IMG/VR virus record: IMGVR_UViG_3300020478_000069
Coordinates: 1 to 23,709 of that record
Reading direction: 5' to 3' (one strand)
Length of the DNA: 23,709 bases
Source: a virus
Shown here one piece after another: positions 1 through 8,777 of the stretch (position 1 is the stretch's first letter; the number at the start of each line of letters is the position of its first letter). Both the position numbers and the translations under genes were made by a program. The notes under the pieces are model-generated. The model saw only the letters and a list, made by a program, of their open reading frames with translations, ran no database searches and had not been told where the DNA came from.

Positions 1-33
1 TCTGTCGGTTTGCGTAGTTCCATTGTAAGACAC
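1..33 (-). CDS. Possible start of the next leftward gene (partial, cut by window edge)
   Basis: Every other gene in the cassette is followed within a few bases by another leftward gene, so one is expected here. Two starts are possible. A GTG at 33-31 directly follows the TAG stop of the LamG gene and would read MSYNGTTQTDR. An ATG at 23-21 in another frame would read MELRKPT. A weak AGGTG lies about seven bases upstream of the ATG, and no clear ribosome site serves the GTG. Too little is present to assign a function; the call rests on gene packing only. Confidence 0.3.
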   Translation of the reverse strand, partial: MSYNGTTQTDR

Positions 34-1611
34 CTAATCGTTGTGGAATGGGTGGTGCGCGGAAAACCTCACGCCATCCCCGTCCCTTGTTAAATGGTTT
101 GCGTTGCTAGTGTGGTCTTTAATTTTCTTAACGCCTCCGTCAATTATCGAGTCACCCTTATAGTAGGCGACCAGGCCAGTACTGCCGGGGTCGATGTCCT
201 TGTTGTAGTTGCCCGATATCTCCCCCGCAGTTCTTGCGGTGTTCCATAGTCGGATCTCACAAAGACGCCCGTCAAACTGATAGGTAGCGCTATCTGTCGA
301 TGTGTCAAAATTGCCGATAGTGAATTGCGCCGAATTGTCATTGACCGAGGACTGGACCGCGCCAAGACCACCGTGCTCGTAGCTAACATTTCCGCTGGCC
401 GTCGTTAGTAGAACGCCGTCCATATAAAAAGCGTGCTGTGCCTTAACGGTCGATTGCGACACGTCATACACCCAAGCGAAATGCGTCCAAACGCTTGACT
501 CCGGTCTTAGGGTGGTTGCTGAAGTGACGTTGTTTGTCACCGTGGAACTCCAGTACTGGTACTTGAAACTGTGATTACTTCCCGCAAACGTCCCGTCTGA
601 GGAGACACCAACACGCCAATAACGACCGTACGAGTACGTGTAATCACGAATCCCAAAAGCCATGTCCGAAGATGCAAACTTACAGAGAACCTGATTAAAG
701 TTGCTGTCCATTTGCCCGTTGCACCACCACAGTTCAATAGTGAAATCGCCACTCCCAAACTCGAAAGCAGAGTCATCGGCATGGCGCGCTGCATTGATAC
801 CGGGAACCCCTGTTCCGCTCGTAAAATTTGTTGACTCTGATACGAATAAAGAACGCTCTGCCGGAGGCTTTAGGCCCTTGTTTATCGTCGGGACATACCC
901 GGAATATTTCGGTTCTAAGTCGTTGTTGTGCCTTCCTGCATAGTCTTTGAAATCGGTAGTCAAGGGCCAATAACTTTGTAGCCCTTCCTCGCCGGGGTAA
1001 GGGTGTACAGTGGCAAGCTCCTTCATTCTGTCGGTACTGAGAACGCCCTTGTAGACCGCGACGTGTCTATACTCGGCATCGTGGGGGTAAGTATTGCTAC
1101 CGGAGTCATGCCCCCCGATACAGAAACCGTTTCCGGTATCAACCTTGATATTACCCGACCCCGCCGCACCTGTGGCTGTAGCGTTGCTTAGTAGTACACC
1201 ATCCACTACACATTTCAGCTCATCGGCGAGCGCCGTCTCCGAAAGGTCCCAGGAGATAGCGATATGATGCCACCCGCCCGGATTCCACTGCATCCCTGTA
1301 GTGCTATACCAGTATCCATGCGTCCCGAATGCATGACCGTCGCAATAAAAGTACGTGTAGATTCTCTGCTCCGTGCCGCTAGTGTACCAGTATATAGCGT
1401 ATCCAGACCCCTTGCTAATTTGCAGGGTCCAAGTATTTAGCGCAGTTGTTGGGTGTGGTTTGAAGTGATAGCTCCACGTCATCGCCGTCGTGCTAGCGTC
1501 GTTCAACCCGTTGCTGGTCGCGTGATCAACCCGCAAGTATTTGTGCTGACTCGTTGTCACGTAATCAGTTGAAATCGAACCGTCTGGCAATCCTGCGTGA
1601 AACATCGTCAT
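34..1611 (-). CDS. Double LamG-domain virion protein, probable receptor-binding tail protein
   Basis: The 525-residue protein is two concanavalin/LamG-like beta-sandwich domains in tandem, about residues 22-240 and 254-515. Domain 1 shows WHHIAISWD, VVDGVLLS and YRHVAVYKGVLS. Domain 2 shows FTIELWW, WTHFAWVYD, FYMDGVLLT, FDGRLCEIRLWNTARTAGEI and GLVAYYKGD. These are the usual LamG landmarks: a central W-x-H strand, an x-DG-x-L hairpin and a final E-x-R-x-W strand. Such domains bind glycans, and on a phage they would sit on the tail exterior. The start ATG (1611) is preceded by GGGAGG at seven-base spacing; a second in-frame ATG lies two codons on. It is the last complete gene of the late run, directly after a fibre-like gene, which fits an adsorption role. 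No glycosidase catalytic residues were recognised, so a lectin rather than an enzyme is inferred. Confidence 0.8.
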   Translation of the reverse strand: MTMFHAGLPDGSISTDYVTTSQHKYLRVDHATSNGLNDASTTAMTWSYHFKPHPTTALNTWTLQISKGSGYAIYWYTSGTEQRIYTYFYCDGHAFGTHGYWYSTTGMQWNPGGWHHIAISWDLSETALADELKCVVDGVLLSNATATGAAGSGNIKVDTGNGFCIGGHDSGSNTYPHDAEYRHVAVYKGVLSTDRMKELATVHPYPGEEGLQSYWPLTTDFKDYAGRHNNDLEPKYSGYVPTINKGLKPPAERSLFVSESTNFTSGTGVPGINAARHADDSAFEFGSGDFTIELWWCNGQMDSNFNQVLCKFASSDMAFGIRDYTYSYGRYWRVGVSSDGTFAGSNHSFKYQYWSSTVTNNVTSATTLRPESSVWTHFAWVYDVSQSTVKAQHAFYMDGVLLTTASGNVSYEHGGLGAVQSSVNDNSAQFTIGNFDTSTDSATYQFDGRLCEIRLWNTARTAGEISGNYNKDIDPGSTGLVAYYKGDSIIDGGVKKIKDHTSNANHLTRDGDGVRFSAHHPFHND

Positions 1612-1624
1612 AGTAAAACCTCCC

Positions 1625-2317
1625 TTACCCTAAGCCGTAGCCAATCGAGCAAATAAATTCTTCGCTGCCTCCTGTTGCGTTTGCGCATACAACATGAACA
1701 ACATCCTTCGCTGCGGCGCTTGTGCTAAGAGCTGGATTCGCTCCACCCGCAAAATGAAAAGTTGCGGGCCATGTCGCTGTTCTCCCTCCGGTACCGTCTT
1801 GAGTGATGATAAACCACCACTGGTGGCCTAGCGTCGCATTAGAGAAAGCAAGCGTGAAGTTATGCCCTGCCGTAAGGTGGAAAATGTTTCCTGCGCTAAG
1901 GTCTGCCGTAATTGAAACCGCCGATGTAAGGGCGGTGTTTCCGGTCGTCTGTCCACCACCGGCAGAGCCCCACTCTGGTGCCGTTGCCCCGGAGTTCATT
2001 TTTAGAACTTCACCAGCCGCACCTTTAGCGAGTCTCGTCAAGACATTGCTTGAACGATAATAGACATCGCCATCGGCGTCACTGCCAAGAGTCATGGTAG
2101 CGCCACCAATTACGCTGCTTGTGCCCCACGTCCCTTGGGTAATTGTGATGTCGTTTCCTGACGTGGTAGCCGTTAGTGCTGCACCAACGACGTTGATGGA
2201 TACCGCGCCCGCAGTAAGTTCGCTTCCCTCTTCGCTGACCGAAAGGGCAGAGCCCCCACCGCCGCCTGTGGAAACAAAGCCGCCCTTTGTTGACTGTAAA
2301 AAACCGCCCGCAGCCAT
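1625..2317 (-). CDS. Tail fibre-like structural protein
   Basis: The 230-residue protein is rich in Gly, Ala, Ser and Thr. The N-terminal part (VSTGGGGGSALSVSEEG, then AGAVSINVVGAALTATTSG) has the alternating short beta-strand pattern seen at the head of many phage fibres. GEVLKMNSGATAPEWG, near residues 103-118, is a fibre motif also common in phage and prophage tail proteins. The C-terminal half (residues 125-230) is a compact beta-rich domain with HQWWFIITQDGTGG. It probably forms trimers and acts in adsorption, on its own or as the stalk for the LamG protein encoded next. The ATG at 2317 lies two bases beyond the stop of the preceding gene and has only a weak ribosome site, so translational coupling is likely. 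The family assignment is by pattern. Confidence 0.6.
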   Translation of the reverse strand: MAAGGFLQSTKGGFVSTGGGGGSALSVSEEGSELTAGAVSINVVGAALTATTSGNDITITQGTWGTSSVIGGATMTLGSDADGDVYYRSSNVLTRLAKGAAGEVLKMNSGATAPEWGSAGGGQTTGNTALTSAVSITADLSAGNIFHLTAGHNFTLAFSNATLGHQWWFIITQDGTGGRTATWPATFHFAGGANPALSTSAAAKDVVHVVCANATGGSEEFICSIGYGLG

Positions 2318-2319
2318 GG

Positions 2320-2733
2320 CTATCTATTCCCCAAGTCGCGAGTTGCGATTACACAGGTTAAAGTGGGACTGCCTGTTTTGGCAGTAACCTCGATGTCTAG
2401 CCGTGAGAAGCCTCTTAGCCCCGTAATTATTTCCGCGTGAGCTATGACCCCGGCGCTGATTGAGGTTATTTCAGAGGACTCGTTTAAGACCCCGCGATTT
2501 CCGGCGGTGGCGTCTGTGCCAAGCACATACCACTTCGAGGTTGCCTGATGGTAGCCCCACACCTTGCAGGTGACACCAAGAGAGCCACTCCCTGCCGTAT
2601 TGTGAATTAGACACACCACTTCGTTTGGGTATCTCATCAGTTTAAGGTCTACCCCATCGGTTGCGGCTGTCGGTGCGGCCGTTGCCGCCGTCACGCCGCT
2701 AAATACTGTCAGATTTTGCTGTGTTGTTGGCAT
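2320..2733 (-). CDS. Small beta-rich virion protein of unknown function
   Basis: The 137-residue protein opens with a low-complexity Thr/Ala stretch (GVTAATAAPTAATDG). It continues as an apparent beta-sandwich with strands around VVCLIHNTAG, VTCKVWGY, KWYVLG and FSRLDIEVTA. There is no signal peptide, membrane segment or catalytic motif. Size, composition and position between the ejection genes and the fibre genes suggest a small tail or fibre-associated structural protein. The start is well supported, because GAGGAAAAGGAA precedes the ATG immediately and the preceding gene stops only 11 bases before it. I do not recognise a named family. Confidence 0.6.
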   Translation of the reverse strand: MPTTQQNLTVFSGVTAATAAPTAATDGVDLKLMRYPNEVVCLIHNTAGSGSLGVTCKVWGYHQATSKWYVLGTDATAGNRGVLNESSEITSISAGVIAHAEIITGLRGFSRLDIEVTAKTGSPTLTCVIATRDLGNR

Positions 2734-2744
2734 TTCCTTTTCCT

Positions 2745-3389
2745 CTATTTCTGTAATCTCTGGGACTGTGTTATTTGGTTTTCGGCGGTCTGCTTTACAT
2801 TGCTAAGATTCGCTTTTTTCTCTTCCTGTGCGGCCATAAATACCTTCTGCCTTTCCCGCATGGCCTCGGGACTCATCACCGAATCCGCTGGCATATCGAA
2901 CAGGATCGAAAGCTGTACTATCTTGTTAAATGGGAGTCGGCCCTCTGTCTTGGGTAGCTCTTCTATGAATCGTTCCTGTATCCGCATATAGATCTCAGGG
3001 GATGTATCTCTCAGCGCCTCCGCTTCCTCTTTAGTAAGCCTTCCACGGTTCATGGAGTCAAGGACGCTCATCGGGTTCCAGGCTGCCCCCGCATACCTCG
3101 CGAACTTCGCGATAGCATGGTCTGACGGTATGTACTCATCGTATTCTGAACCCAGGTAGCCCATAGGTGGGCCTTTTGGCAGTTTCTTGTGAATCAACAT
3201 AAGTCGGTTGAAGTGCTCCTCTGCGACGGCATTCCCGATATTATGATCCAGCGTGCGAAGGTTTCGCGTAGCATCGGAAAGCCGATCCATTGTGCCCTGC
3301 GGGTCTGCCATTGACGCATCAAGCTCGGCCGCACGCCTAAAGTAGGCTTTTTGTAACTTGGTTAGTTTGCGGTGTGGCCTATTCTTCAT
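2745..3389 (-). CDS. Ejection-protein C-terminal domain as a separate gene
   Basis: The 214-residue helical protein is read from ATG 3389, which has AAAGGAA six bases upstream. An in-frame ATG 60 bases earlier would add a hydrophobic MFFLLWITCLLV leader that lies inside the preceding gene and lacks that support. Residues 90-185 (KFARYAGAAWNPMSVLDSM, GRLTKEEAEALRDTSPEIY, IVQLSILFDMPADSVMSPE) resemble, from memory, the C-terminal end of long internal virion proteins in other phages, where they are fused to the large chain. Here the gene overlaps the end of the 976-residue ejection gene by 11 bases in another frame, which suggests the two act as one split protein. The C-terminus is Gln/Lys-rich and probably disordered. 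An independent minor virion protein is the alternative. Confidence 0.65.
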   Translation of the reverse strand: MKNRPHRKLTKLQKAYFRRAAELDASMADPQGTMDRLSDATRNLRTLDHNIGNAVAEEHFNRLMLIHKKLPKGPPMGYLGSEYDEYIPSDHAIAKFARYAGAAWNPMSVLDSMNRGRLTKEEAEALRDTSPEIYMRIQERFIEELPKTEGRLPFNKIVQLSILFDMPADSVMSPEAMRERQKVFMAAQEEKKANLSNVKQTAENQITQSQRLQK

Positions 3390-6309
3390 ACTTGGTTCCT
3401 TTAAAATCAACGTCACCAAAAGACATGTTATCCAGAGTAGAAAGAACACCTACGGCCGCATATGGCTGGGCCTTCTTCGTAAGGCCAAGGAACCCCTGGA
3501 CACCGCTGGCCAGCCTAGACTGGGTTTTACCGTAGGCCGTTGTAACAGACTTACCAAGCCCGCCACCCGTAACCGCATCGTATCCCCTTCTAATCAGGCC
3601 AGCACCAAAGCGGCCAGCGATTGCCCGGCGGAAGCTGCCGCCGCCTGCCATCTTCATCCCAGCATAGTATCCGCCGGTAGTCATCCCCCTTGCTAATGCA
3701 TCCTCAATCAGGCCCTTGCGGCCTTTCTTTCCTGGTCCGGCGGTTGTTGTGCCAAACAGGTAATCCGCTTCCTTGGCGAGCCTTGTGGCCTCGGCCGCCG
3801 TAACTTGTTCTTTAAGGGCGTCACGGAGCCTTATCGCCTCGTCCAGTTTAGCCCTGTCAACAACGGCCGCATCAAGCTCGGCCTCGGCGGTTTTGAGCTT
3901 TGCCTCTGCCTCTTCTACAATTTCTTTTCCGAGCGCGGGCTGGTCTTTTAGTCTTTGACGCGCTAGGTCCAGTTCCCTCTGGGCCATCCTCGCAAACTCT
4001 AGTTTCTCTGGCGGTACCTCACTCGCATGGCGAACACCCCGGACTAGCTCATCCATTTTTTCATTGACGCCCATTTTCTCAGCCTCTGATAGCGCTCCCT
4101 GGGCGGCCCTTACTTCTTCATTCTCGGCTACTTCATCGTTTATTGACTTACGCCTGGCCCTAACGGCTGGCTTTTGCAGAACCCCCTTTGCCTGAAGGAG
4201 TTTAGTTCCAGCCTTTGCGCCCTTGTACCATAGTAAGGGTTCTATAATTGCTCCGAGGGTTGGCGAGATCGCCCCGGCTGCTTCGCCTAAGCCCGGCATA
4301 GTGCCAGTCATATCCCCGGCCGCCTCTACCGCACCAAGCAATTCCACACCGGAAAGGCTGTCGGCCATTTCTACACCGGATCTCTGCGCCCTCAAATAGT
4401 CCCCCGGACTGAATTGGGCTCCCATGATATCATCAATGTCCTCCGGCAGCTTGCTTTTTGCAAGAATGCCACGTTCTGCCAGTAGCGGCTTAAGTCGTCG
4501 AACCTCTGCTATCTGTGCGCGTAACGCATCCATCATATGATCGGCACGCCTGATTAGTTCTTCATATACCTCCGGCTGCTCTTTGGCTAGCTTCAAGATC
4601 TGCGCCTCTGTAAACTTGGGAGGGGAAGGCTTCAGCTTCTCCCATATTTTCCCCTTATCTCTTTTTCGCTTATAAAGGCGGCCCATTTCTAGGTGGTGAA
4701 TAAAGGTGTTTCGGAACGTGTTCCATGCGCTATTAAGATCTGTCGTTGTTCTTTGAAGGCCCTGCGTCATGTTGTCCCATAGCTTTACCCCTGTCGTCCC
4801 TACATTAACGGGAAGGTTTTGCTGGATCTTAAACCCCTCGCTCTTCCACTTTGTTCCATTCTGAAACAACGCAAAGAGGTTGGCGTTAAAGTTGCTTGGC
4901 TTGTAAAGAAGTCCTTCAAGCTCCTTGTTGAAGGTTGCCACCTGGCTGGTAAACTTGTCTTCAGCGGCCCTCTGCTCCCTTGCCGCATCCTTAGCCTTTC
5001 GCTTCGCCTCCTTTAATTGCTTTTTTCGCTGGCGAACTATCGACGCATTTACTGCCTTACTGAATCGCGTCTCTGCTTTCTGCTCTGCTCGCTGCGCCTT
5101 TTTGACCGCCTCGTCTGCTTTTAGTAGGGCGGCCTCTTTTGCACGAACTTCTTTTCCGCGCTTCTCTAGTATGTCGGCCTGCTTTCCTAGCGTAACCTGG
5201 ACTTCCTTTTCCGCGCCCAAAACCTCTTTGTTCTTGTCGGCTACAATCTTCTCGTAATTTCGCTCGGCCGCCTTTACTTCGCGCTCTGCTCTCCGAAGAT
5301 CTGCCTTCCTGGCTCGGGATTCAGTCTTTGCGACTTCCTTCCCCATCCACGCATCAGACTCTGCCCGGATCACAGCATCCATCTCATCGGCGGCCCTCAC
5401 GGCCCGGCTCTCTCGCCAATTCTTAAATGCCTTGTGCCCGTCGCCAAGCATTGATAGACCGCCACCAAACGCGGCCCCCCACTTAGCGCCAGACCATGCG
5501 CCCGCCTTCATCTCTGACCAAAGGGCCTCCGATGTCATCGGGTCGCCGGATAGACTGAGGGTTGACATTCCCTGGCCAGCACCGTAGGCTGCTGCTTCGA
5601 TGGTGCTCTGGACTGTCCACGGAATTGCCCTGCCAGCAACCGCCCGAAGTCCGGTAGAAGCACCAGCACCGCGAAGTGTTCCGCCTGCGATAAATTCCCC
5701 TACAGGGACAACTGCCCGGCCTGCGCCCATCGAGCCACGGAAAGCTAATCCCGCCGGGGTTGCGCCTGCGATCTTTGCCGCCATACCTGTCTTGGCTGCG
5801 GCTGCGCCGCCCTTGGCAAACATCGATGTTCCGCCCGTTGCGATGGCGGTTCCCACAAAGCCACCGATCTCTCCGACAGTGGCCGCGTATGGATTCCATC
5901 GCTTTCGCTCACGAAGACCTTCTTCGTCAACACCCATCGCTTCCAGAACCACGTCTGAAAGCCCGAAGGTGACACCTCGGCCAGCCCCTTCGAGTAAGGC
6001 TCTTCCGGTAGACCAGAACCCATCACCATACTCTGCCTCTAATCCAGATTGCTCCTCCCTGTGACGAATATGCGCTAGCGATTCGGGGGCCATCCCGATC
6101 TGGCGGCCAAAGGCTGCGCCAGCATCGGCCGCGTCGATTGTCCTTGTCTTGCCCCGGTCATCGACAACAAGCATTGGATCACCGCGCTCTCCCTGCCATA
6201 GACCCGACTGAATCGCATCCTTTAACTGGGACTGAGGAAACCATTTCCTTTCACCAGTTTGCTGGTTTATTAGGGTGTTCCCTGTTATTGCCTCATGAAA
6301 ACGTGACAT
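3379..6309 (-). CDS. Large internal virion (DNA ejection) protein
   Basis: The 976-residue protein has a short N-terminal domain (residues 1-100). It is followed by RALLEGAGRGVTFGLSDVV and a long Gly/Ala-rich amphipathic helical region with hydrophobic stretches (141-290). A highly charged coiled coil spans about 305-465, and a second Ala/Glu/Lys-rich coiled coil runs from roughly 700 to 860. A Gly-rich hydrophobic tail ends near QGFLGLTKKAQPYAAVGVLS. This architecture is typical of proteins packed in the capsid and ejected to help DNA cross the cell envelope. No lysozyme or transglycosylase motif (such as a clear E-S/T slt pattern) was found. It follows the 814-residue ejection gene by eight bases and overlaps a gene that looks like its missing C-terminus. 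No classic gene name can be assigned with confidence. Confidence 0.7.
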   Translation of the reverse strand: MSRFHEAITGNTLINQQTGERKWFPQSQLKDAIQSGLWQGERGDPMLVVDDRGKTRTIDAADAGAAFGRQIGMAPESLAHIRHREEQSGLEAEYGDGFWSTGRALLEGAGRGVTFGLSDVVLEAMGVDEEGLRERKRWNPYAATVGEIGGFVGTAIATGGTSMFAKGGAAAAKTGMAAKIAGATPAGLAFRGSMGAGRAVVPVGEFIAGGTLRGAGASTGLRAVAGRAIPWTVQSTIEAAAYGAGQGMSTLSLSGDPMTSEALWSEMKAGAWSGAKWGAAFGGGLSMLGDGHKAFKNWRESRAVRAADEMDAVIRAESDAWMGKEVAKTESRARKADLRRAEREVKAAERNYEKIVADKNKEVLGAEKEVQVTLGKQADILEKRGKEVRAKEAALLKADEAVKKAQRAEQKAETRFSKAVNASIVRQRKKQLKEAKRKAKDAAREQRAAEDKFTSQVATFNKELEGLLYKPSNFNANLFALFQNGTKWKSEGFKIQQNLPVNVGTTGVKLWDNMTQGLQRTTTDLNSAWNTFRNTFIHHLEMGRLYKRKRDKGKIWEKLKPSPPKFTEAQILKLAKEQPEVYEELIRRADHMMDALRAQIAEVRRLKPLLAERGILAKSKLPEDIDDIMGAQFSPGDYLRAQRSGVEMADSLSGVELLGAVEAAGDMTGTMPGLGEAAGAISPTLGAIIEPLLWYKGAKAGTKLLQAKGVLQKPAVRARRKSINDEVAENEEVRAAQGALSEAEKMGVNEKMDELVRGVRHASEVPPEKLEFARMAQRELDLARQRLKDQPALGKEIVEEAEAKLKTAEAELDAAVVDRAKLDEAIRLRDALKEQVTAAEATRLAKEADYLFGTTTAGPGKKGRKGLIEDALARGMTTGGYYAGMKMAGGGSFRRAIAGRFGAGLIRRGYDAVTGGGLGKSVTTAYGKTQSRLASGVQGFLGLTKKAQPYAAVGVLSTLDNMSFGDVDFKGTKYEE
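3396..3402 (-). promoter_or_regulatory. Ribosome binding site inside the 976-residue ejection gene
   Basis: AAAGGAA lies six bases before ATG 3389 and within the last codons of the upstream ejection gene. It supports separate initiation of the 214-residue protein rather than a sequencing frameshift in one long gene. Confidence 0.65.
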
Positions 6310-6317
6310 AGAAACCC

Positions 6318-8762
6318 CTATATTGCCCGCCCTCGCATACGCATCCGCCGGGCTGCTCTCTTCTGCGTTTCGCGTGTTCTTCTGTATATCTTACTCCAGT
6401 TCTTCTGGCCGGAAATAAATGCCTTCTCCACCTCCTGCCTCTGTTTCTTGTTCATCCATTCAGGCGCGTAGCCCTCTGGCCAGGTGCTATGTCCCTCATG
6501 CTCTGCCCATGGCTTTTTGAATGAATCCCTGTACCCCTGCGCCACACCTGCCAAGCGTGCCCGTTTCTTGTAGAGTGCAACAGTCTTCCCCATTTTCATC
6601 TGCCACGCCTTGCGCTTTGTCATGTCGGTGCCCGGCGCTCTCTCCCCTTTTCCCTTTAAGCCTGTCGGCATCTTCCCTCTTGGGGGCTGCCATGCAGGCT
6701 GTTGTACCCGCTCATCGATGGCTTCGATTAATTGATTCACTCCGTCGAAGGTGGTTTCTCGGTCCATTCCCTCCGTTTGCGTGCCCGCGAGAACTGATTT
6801 CTCCGTTCCCTTAAGGAGTTTGTTTATAGCCACCTCGGCCTCGCCCGGATCACCGCTCTCGATTGCTTTTAACACACCGGCGTAAGGGCCAACCTGTTTC
6901 GATGATACCCGGTTGATTGTGGGGTTATAAAACTCCTCCATGTTATCAAACCAATGCTCGTCAATATCGATCATTCCGGCACGGATCTGGTTTCGGTGCT
7001 CTCGGTAGACCCCCTCTTTGTAGCTTCTGAGCGCCTTCAGCGGGCTACCCTTAAGAAACTCGTACCACTTGTTTGGTCCGGTTATGATGCCATCGGCCCA
7101 CCGCAAAAATTCCTTGTCGGTCGTTTGCGCGCCCGAAAGCGAGTGCATTTGCCTTACTGCGAGGTTCAGGTGTTTCTGGACCAATGCGCGCTCATCTGCG
7201 CTCTGCCACCACTTTGGATTAACACGGGTTTTTTCCCTTATCGCTCTTTCAAAATCCGCCAGCGATTGGAGTACGGCCGTTCGTGCAAGAACATTTTGGT
7301 GTGTCTCCCTCTGGAGTGTCTTGTCATGGGCAGGGTTAACCCGGCCGATGGTTACCGCCTTCGGTCTACCCCATACAGGCTTACCGTCCTTACCCACTAC
7401 GGGCTTACCATCCGGGCCTATCACCTGATGCCGGTATTTGGGTCCCGAAAACAACTCAGTTTGCGGGCCTCTGGTAACCTTAAACCCGGACTGGACCGCC
7501 TCCTCGACTGACTGCCGTCTGGCTGCCTTTGCTGCTTTCTCCGTTGCGTCTTTCCGAAACTCTAGCTCCGCCCTCCATTTGGCTTCTGCGCTCTCTTGTG
7601 CAAGACGGCTCGTTTTTGCGTTGTACCAGGCTACACCCTCACGCTGCTCTTGGCCTTTAATCTTGAGAAGGGCCGCATCGCGTTTTTCTCTGGCCTGAAT
7701 TGCTAACAAATCAAACCCTGCTGCCTTCGCTTTATCGCCATACTTTGACTTTATGGCGTCGATCTTATTGCCTACAACTGTCCAATAGCGGGCGTGCGCC
7801 ATATCCATGGCCTTGCCCTTGTCCCTCTCAATTTGAAGGGAGTCCTGATAAATACCTACCTGCTGACCAGCCGCCCACTTCTTCTTGGCAAGGTTCGCCT
7901 GCTGTACTCGGATGTCCCGGTCGATCATCTTCTGGATTAGGGCTACACCTTGGTTTTGCTCACCCCGGCGTTGAACCAACCCACCCAGGGCGGCCATGAG
8001 AACCATCCCTATCTTTCCGCCGACATCGCTTTTTCCGAAGTAATCAGTATCGATTTTTGTGTTGTTAATATCGTCCAGCATGGCCTGGCGCTTTGCCATA
8101 CCTTCTCGGGCCATCTTATCGGCCGCCTCATCAACTTGCGCCCGCTCTTTCAGGTAGGCCGCATCCCGCTTAGCTGCCTCCTGCTTCACCGCAAGGCGTT
8201 CTCTTGCTTCTGATACGTGAAACCCCTTTTGGGTCCTTGCTATGTCGGCCCTCTGTTGGGCCGCAATGTCTGCCGATTCCTTCTCGGCCCTGTACCGCCC
8301 TTTGTATTTCCTGCTCGGCGTGTAATCCTTATCGGTTATTGAAGGAATGCCCGGCTCCTCTTCGGCTGGCGCGGGCTGGGCTGGTGCTCCGGGTTGTTGT
8401 ATGCCGAAACCGCCAGCTTGGCCAAAGCCGACCGTTGGATCCTGCAAGCCTGTATCACCGAGTGAAAGCTCCGGACGCTGGCCGCCCATCTGTCCCGGTG
8501 TGCCCTGGAACCCTGGCCTTTCAGGAGATGCCCCGCTGGCAATAAGTTCCGCCACCGCAGCCTCATATTCGCGGCTACCTAAAACTGGGTTCGGGTTCAT
8601 GCTGCGGCGGGCGACTTCCGCGTCACTCCCCTGGCCACCCAAAGCATCTAGTTCCTCTAGTGCTTCCTGTGATCGCACCTCCTCCTGGCGATCTCTTTCT
8701 CTGATCTCCGCTAGGTATTCTTCCATCCCTGGGGTGGTGGGTAGTTCATCTTCAAATGCCAT
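6318..8762 (-). CDS. Internal virion (ejection) protein with basic C-terminus
   Basis: The 814-residue protein starts acidic, then has a Gly/Pro/Gln-rich linker (about 80-140) and a charged helical stretch (155-235). A short hydrophobic segment, KIGMVLMAALGGLV (about 250-263), is followed by IQKMIDRDIRVQQANLAKKK, a combination I associate with phage internal virion proteins. A Gly-Pro-Asp-Gly-Lys repeat pair (GPDGKPVVGKDGKPVWG) lies mid-chain. The last 60 residues are strongly basic and end in RAARRMRMRGRAI, suited to contact with packaged DNA. ATG 8762 has AGGAG six bases upstream. The gene sits between two other ejection candidates, matching the usual three-gene ejection set of short-tailed phages. 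No enzymatic motif is visible; the function is inferred from architecture and context. Confidence 0.65.
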   Translation of the reverse strand: MAFEDELPTTPGMEEYLAEIRERDRQEEVRSQEALEELDALGGQGSDAEVARRSMNPNPVLGSREYEAAVAELIASGASPERPGFQGTPGQMGGQRPELSLGDTGLQDPTVGFGQAGGFGIQQPGAPAQPAPAEEEPGIPSITDKDYTPSRKYKGRYRAEKESADIAAQQRADIARTQKGFHVSEARERLAVKQEAAKRDAAYLKERAQVDEAADKMAREGMAKRQAMLDDINNTKIDTDYFGKSDVGGKIGMVLMAALGGLVQRRGEQNQGVALIQKMIDRDIRVQQANLAKKKWAAGQQVGIYQDSLQIERDKGKAMDMAHARYWTVVGNKIDAIKSKYGDKAKAAGFDLLAIQAREKRDAALLKIKGQEQREGVAWYNAKTSRLAQESAEAKWRAELEFRKDATEKAAKAARRQSVEEAVQSGFKVTRGPQTELFSGPKYRHQVIGPDGKPVVGKDGKPVWGRPKAVTIGRVNPAHDKTLQRETHQNVLARTAVLQSLADFERAIREKTRVNPKWWQSADERALVQKHLNLAVRQMHSLSGAQTTDKEFLRWADGIITGPNKWYEFLKGSPLKALRSYKEGVYREHRNQIRAGMIDIDEHWFDNMEEFYNPTINRVSSKQVGPYAGVLKAIESGDPGEAEVAINKLLKGTEKSVLAGTQTEGMDRETTFDGVNQLIEAIDERVQQPAWQPPRGKMPTGLKGKGERAPGTDMTKRKAWQMKMGKTVALYKKRARLAGVAQGYRDSFKKPWAEHEGHSTWPEGYAPEWMNKKQRQEVEKAFISGQKNWSKIYRRTRETQKRAARRMRMRGRAI

Positions 8763-8777
8763 TAGGATCTCCTATTC

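Noticed and set aside
34-1611. Double-LamG protein as a glycoside hydrolase
   Set aside because: No catalytic Glu/Asp pair in a known glucanase context (for example E-x-D-x-x-E) was seen; only the lectin-like fold signature is supported.
3390-3449. Longer start for the 214-residue gene with a hydrophobic leader (MFFLLWITCLLV)
   Set aside because: The leader is just the out-of-frame reading of the preceding gene's end. The good AAAGGAA site serves the internal ATG at 3389, so a signal peptide or membrane anchor is not claimed.
5600-6064. Plus-strand open frame of 154 codons, and similar ones at 6954-7511, 8347-8925 and 18174-18824
   Set aside because: They lie wholly opposite convincing minus-strand genes, lack ribosome sites in context, and translate to low-complexity Ser/Pro/Arg/Leu-rich sequence typical of reverse-strand shadows.
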